Shown here piece by piece: positions 60,470 through 64,000 of a stretch of 64,000 nucleotides of DNA; positions within the stretch are counted from its first letter, which is position 1, and each line of letters begins with the position of its first letter. The notes beneath the pieces are model-generated. The model was given only the letters and a program-made list of their open reading frames with translations, made no database searches and was not told the DNA's origin. Source of the DNA: Streptomyces halobius (GTDB taxonomy: Bacteria; Actinomycetota; Actinomycetes; Streptomycetales; Streptomycetaceae); NCBI RefSeq assembly GCF_023277745.1, contig NZ_CP086322.1:8060001-8124000 (forward strand), given 5' to 3'. Both the position numbers and the translations under genes were made by a program.

Positions 60470-61978
60470 TCAGGAGGCGGAGTTCCGTCGTGGTGCCGAA
60501 CGCTCCGCGTTCGCGGTGCGGCGTGCCTGGGACGGGCGGCCGCGCCGGCCACGGGACGAGGACGAGCTGCGCTTGGGGCGGTCGGCGGGCGGTGCGCTGA
60601 TGGTGACCGGGGTGCCGGAGGGAGCCTGGGCGCCCGTGATGCGGGTGAGCTCGGCATCGCCGGAGCGGACCTGGGTGATCTGCGGAATTATACCGGCGGT
60701 GGCCATGAGACGGGTCATCTCGCGGCGCTGAGTGGGCAGCACCAGCGTCACCACGCTGCCGGACTCACCGGCCCGCGCGGTGCGCCCGCCGCGGTGGAGA
60801 TAGTCCTTGTGGTCGGTCGGCGGGTCGACGTTGACCACCAGGTCGAGATTGTCGACATGGATGCCACGGGCCGCGACATTGGTCGCGATCAGCGCGGTGA
60901 CCTGGCCGGACTTGAACTGCTGGAGGGTGCGGTTGCGCTGCGGCTGGGACTTGCCGCCGTGCAGCGCGGACGCCCGTACCCCGCTGGCGAGCAGGTCCTT
61001 GGCCAGCCGGTCCACCGCGTGCTTGGTGTCCAGGAACATGATCACCCGGCCGTCGCGCGCCGCGATCTCCACGGTGGTGGCGTGCTTGTCCGCGCCGTGC
61101 ACATGCAGGATGTGGTGCTCCATGGTGGTCACCGCGCCCGCCGACGGGTCGACGGAGTGCACGACCGGATCGCTGAGGAACCGGCGGACCAGCTTGTCGA
61201 CATTGCGGTCCAGCGTGGCCGAGAAGAGCAGGCGCTGGCCGTCCGCGCGCACCTGGTTCAGCAGCTCGGTGACCTGCGGCATAAAGCCCATGTCGGCCAT
61301 CTGGTCGGCCTCGTCCAGAACGGTGGTCCGCACCTCGTCCAGGCGGCAGTCGCCGCGCTCGATGAGGTCCTTGAGCCGCCCGGGAGTGGCCACGACGACC
61401 TCGGCGCCGGTGCGCAGCGCCCCGGCCTGCCGGCCGATGGACATCCCGCCGACGACGGTGGCCATCCGCAGGTTCAGGGCCTGGGCGTACGGGGTGAGCG
61501 CGTCGGTGACCTGCTGGGCCAGTTCACGGGTGGGGACGAGGACCAGCGCGAGCGGGGCGCGCGACGCGGCACGCTGCCCGGCTGTACGGGACAGGAGCGC
61601 GAGGCCGAAGGCGAGGGTCTTGCCCGATCCGGTGCGCCCGCGGCCGAGCACATCGCGTCCGGCGAGGGAGTTGGGCAGCGTGGCGGCCTGGATGGGGAAC
61701 GGCTCGGCCACCCCGAGCCGGGTGAGCGTCGCGAGCAGCGGCGCGGGCATGTCCAGCTCGGCGAATGTCTCGACGGCGGGCAGCGGCGGGGTGGTGCTCA
61801 CGGGAAGCGCGAACTCGCCCTGTGGGGCGGCGGGTTTGGCGCGGCGCGGGCCCTGCGAGCGGAAGCGGCCGCCGGAGCCTTGGCTGCGGCCGCCGGAGCG
61901 GGAGCCATTGCCTCCGGAGCGGCCTCCGGCGCCGCCGGAGCGGCCGTAGCGGTCATGGGAGCGGGTGCTGCGGTTCAA
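60470..61978 (-). CDS. DEAD-box RNA helicase
   Basis: This 502-residue helicase has a Gly/Arg/Ser-rich N-terminus and all core motifs: the Q-motif region PFPIQAATLP, RTGSGKT (motif I, with GRGRTGSGKT), PTRELAQQ (Ia), TPGRL (Ib), the DEAD box VLDEADQM, SAT in LLFSATLD (III), and ARGIHV and HRGGRTAR (V, VI). It unwinds structured RNA, typically at low temperature. The TTG start with GAGGAAGG 6 bases upstream is the best choice. It lies downstream of the cold-shock protein gene on the same strand, a natural functional pairing. Confidence 0.93.
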   Translation of the reverse strand: MNRSTRSHDRYGRSGGAGGRSGGNGSRSGGRSQGSGGRFRSQGPRRAKPAAPQGEFALPVSTTPPLPAVETFAELDMPAPLLATLTRLGVAEPFPIQAATLPNSLAGRDVLGRGRTGSGKTLAFGLALLSRTAGQRAASRAPLALVLVPTRELAQQVTDALTPYAQALNLRMATVVGGMSIGRQAGALRTGAEVVVATPGRLKDLIERGDCRLDEVRTTVLDEADQMADMGFMPQVTELLNQVRADGQRLLFSATLDRNVDKLVRRFLSDPVVHSVDPSAGAVTTMEHHILHVHGADKHATTVEIAARDGRVIMFLDTKHAVDRLAKDLLASGVRASALHGGKSQPQRNRTLQQFKSGQVTALIATNVAARGIHVDNLDLVVNVDPPTDHKDYLHRGGRTARAGESGSVVTLVLPTQRREMTRLMATAGIIPQITQVRSGDAELTRITGAQAPSGTPVTISAPPADRPKRSSSSSRGRRGRPSQARRTANAERSAPRRNSAS

Positions 61979-62280
61979 GCGGAACCTTCCTCGATGCGGC
62001 GCGTATCGAGGGAGACCCGGCGGGATGAATGCCGCGCGGGGAATCGCAAGAACGAGCCGGAAAATGGAGACCGGGGCGGACGGAAACTCCGTTGCCCCGG
62101 ATCCTCGGAAACGGCCGGCGCCCGCCGGAAGAGCGTGGCACAGGCGGATCACGTGGTCCGCTGTGCCGGAACGGGCGAACGCCGGCTGCCGAGTGGCCGG
62201 TGGTGCCGGCCGGTACTACCGGGGGCCTGTGCTGGACGCCGCGGGGCAGGCGACTTCCGACACAGGCCCTGGCGTCCGGG
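61979..62280 (-). terminator. Spacer between cspA-like gene and helicase, two hairpins
   Basis: GGGCCTGTG (62223-62231) pairs with CACAGGCCC (62261-62269) just after the cold-shock stop. GGCACAGGCGGA (62137-62148) pairs with TCCGCTGTGCC (62157-62167) with one bulge. Either may terminate cold-shock transcripts or structure the helicase leader. No gene is seen in the spacer. Confidence 0.5.
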
Positions 62281-62499
<219 letters not shown>

Positions 62500-62510
62500 T
62501 TATTTGACAA

Positions 62511-62547
62511 TAAAAATGCGCCTGCGGGTCACTGCCCGTCAGGCGCA
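62511..62547 (-). promoter_or_regulatory. Terminator-like hairpin in the cold-shock gene leader
   Basis: On the minus strand the leader reads TGCGCCTGACGGGCAG, a short loop, CCCGCAGGCGCA, and then TTTTTATTG, ending 22 bases before the ATG ribosome region. The stem is 12 bp with one bulge. This is a textbook intrinsic terminator placed upstream of the gene it would precede. TTGGCA at 62577-62582 (minus strand) is a possible -35. Confidence 0.6.
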
Positions 62548-62655
62548 CACCATGTCATGGGTACCAAAACTGCAATTGCCAAGAAGTTAGCACGAATGTT
62601 GCTCCGGTGGGGGCGTTGGTGAGCGGGGACACCGTCCCGGAGGCAGGATGTCCGT

Positions 62656-64000
62656 ATGTTGCTGGCCGAGCTCGCGCGGGTGTCGGCGGACGTCGCCGCG
62701 ACCTCGGCGCGGTCGCGGAAGACCGCGCTGCTGGCCGGGCTGTTCCGGGCCGCCGCCCCGGAGGACGTCCCGGTGGTCATCCCGTACCTGGCGGGACGGC
62801 TGCCGCAGGGGCGGATCGGGGTCGGCTGGAGCGTGCTGCGGGAGCCCGTGCCACCGGCCGGTCACGCCACGCTGACCGTGCGCGACGTCGACGCGGCGCT
62901 GACCGGCCTGGCCCGTGTCGCCGGGCCCGGCGCGCAGGGCGAGCGCCGGCGACTGGTCCGGCAGCTGATGGCCGCGGCGACCGGACCGGAGCAGCGGTTC
63001 CTGGTCGGACTGCTGACCGGGGAGGTACGGCAGGGCGCGCTGGACGCCCTGGCCGTCGAGGGGCTCGCGGCGGCGACGGAGGTGCCCGCGGCGGAGCTGC
63101 GACGGGCTGTGATGCTGGCCGGTTCGCTGCAGGACGTCGCGCGGGCCGTACTGTCCGAGGGCCCGTCCGCGCTGGCGGAATTCCGGCTCACCGTCGGGCG
63201 GCCCGTCGGACCGATGCTCGCGCACAGCGCCGCCTCGCTGGACGCGGCCATCGACAGGCTCGGCGCCTGCGCCGTCGAGCAGAAACTCGACGGCATCCGG
63301 GTGCAGGTGCACCGGGACGGGCCGGACGTGTGGATCTACACCCGCACCCTGGACGAGGTCACCGACCGGCTGCCCGAGGTCACCGGCCTCGCCCGGGGCC
63401 TTCCCGCGGCGCGCTTCATCCTGGACGGCGAGGTGATCGCCCTGGGCGGCGACGGCCGGCCGGTGCCGTTCCAGCGGGTCGCGGGCCGGTTCGGTTCGCG
63501 GGTGGACGTCTCCGCCGCGCGGGCCGCGCTGCCGCTGTCCCCGGTCTTCTTCGACGCGCTGTCGGTCGAGGACCGCGACCTGCTGGAACAGCCCTGCGAA
63601 CGGCGTTACGCGGAGCTGGCCAGGCTGGTTCCCGAGGAGGCGCGGGTGGGCCGCTGCGTCATCCGCGACCCGGGGGACGCGGCCGCCCGCGCCGCCGCCG
63701 AGGACTTCTGGCGGCGGACGTTGCGGCAGGGCCACGAGGGCGTCGTGATCAAGTCCCTGGAGGCGCCGTACAGCGCGGGCCGCCGGGGCGCCTCGTGGCT
63801 GAAGGTGAAGCCGGTGCACACGCTCGATCTGGTGGTGCTGGCGGCGGAGTGGGGGCACGGCCGGCGCACCGGCAAGCTGTCCAACCTCCACCTCGGGGCG
63901 CGTGGACCGGACGGCGGGTTCGTCATGCTGGGCAAGACCTTCAAGGGACTCACCGACGCCACGCTCACCTGGCAGACCGAGCGGCTGCGGGAACTCGCCG
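62656..64000 (+). CDS. ligB: ATP-dependent DNA ligase (3' end outside window)
   Basis: This frame stays open to the window end: 448 residues are visible of about 510 expected. An N-terminal DNA-binding domain (about 1-195) is followed by the nucleotidyltransferase domain. The AMP-accepting Lys210 is in VEQKLDGIRVQ (motif KxDG). Downstream motifs include RFILDGEVIAL (III), SPVFFDALSVE (IIIa), EGVVIKSLEAPYS (IV) and ASWLKVKP (V). The order and length match the actinobacterial LigB class rather than LigC or LigD, so the symbol is by resemblance. It seals nicks in duplex DNA using ATP. It is divergent from the cold-shock gene. Confidence 0.92.
   Translation, partial: MLLAELARVSADVAATSARSRKTALLAGLFRAAAPEDVPVVIPYLAGRLPQGRIGVGWSVLREPVPPAGHATLTVRDVDAALTGLARVAGPGAQGERRRLVRQLMAAATGPEQRFLVGLLTGEVRQGALDALAVEGLAAATEVPAAELRRAVMLAGSLQDVARAVLSEGPSALAEFRLTVGRPVGPMLAHSAASLDAAIDRLGACAVEQKLDGIRVQVHRDGPDVWIYTRTLDEVTDRLPEVTGLARGLPAARFILDGEVIALGGDGRPVPFQRVAGRFGSRVDVSAARAALPLSPVFFDALSVEDRDLLEQPCERRYAELARLVPEEARVGRCVIRDPGDAAARAAAEDFWRRTLRQGHEGVVIKSLEAPYSAGRRGASWLKVKPVHTLDLVVLAAEWGHGRRTGKLSNLHLGARGPDGGFVMLGKTFKGLTDATLTWQTERLRELA

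Overview
The window is high-GC actinobacterial chromosome, most probably Streptomyces. Third codon positions are almost all G or C. GTG and TTG starts are common. The gene content is typical of the genus: a Ser/Thr kinase, ROK and DeoR regulators, TerD proteins, an Rv1733c-like protein, several RsbW-like ATPases, MEDS-STAS, and many lipoproteins and Tat or Sec exported proteins. No rRNA, tRNA or CRISPR array was seen.

Layout. 1-11.6 kb is ordinary chromosome: the end of a membrane Ser/Thr kinase, a secreted GH27 alpha-galactosidase, a P-loop kinase/Nudix fusion, an M20 peptidase, a geranylgeranyl-reductase-like flavoprotein, a two-component system and a mycothiol-type DinB protein. 11.8-13.5 kb holds an intact IS110-family element, then a ROK regulator and a PPOX-type flavoprotein. 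15.6-17.6 kb is a decayed zone with a truncated phosphotriesterase, a frameshifted HNH nuclease and orphan hypothetical genes.

17.9-24.4 kb is a five-gene export operon. Two paralogous pairs (a small Cys-containing secreted protein plus a lipoprotein) precede a 1388-residue secreted protein that joins a lysozyme-like domain, a golvesin-type domain and an SGNH esterase. A strong terminator closes it, and a lower-GC lipoprotein faces it.

25.1-32.5 kb is an island of broken genes. Its centrepiece is a 4.45-kb mobile element (26716-31163) that splits a PAPS-reductase/ATP-pyrophosphatase family gene. Removing the element rejoins that gene exactly in frame. The element carries a tyrosine recombinase, a small DNA-binding-type protein and a third gene that, once two frameshifts are bridged, encodes 14 tandem zinc ribbons followed by a recombinase-like domain without a recognisable catalytic set. 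I regard this trio as the best candidate for an undescribed system.

32.5-35.4 kb is a tightly coupled XRE regulator / ImmA-like protease / 7-TM protein / PAP2-like membrane protein operon. 35.6-64 kb returns to chromosome: RsbW-like ATPases, a TetR-cupin-(broken DUF4865) group, a PLP cysteine synthase/desulfhydrase, SRPBCC, DeoR, a membrane alpha/beta hydrolase, a beta-helix/AAA ATPase fusion, an ATPase/MEDS-STAS pair, MOSC, TerD, an HpnB-like glycosyltransferase, a glutamate-racemase-like protein, Nudix, a doubly frameshifted FAD monooxygenase, a Tat lipoprotein, a DEAD-box helicase next to a cold-shock protein, and an ATP-dependent DNA ligase running off the end.

A recurring oddity is degenerate tandem repeats of about 16-27 bp just after stop codons, in places forming the last codons of genes. 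All assignments come from reading the sequence and remembered family features; no database search was run.
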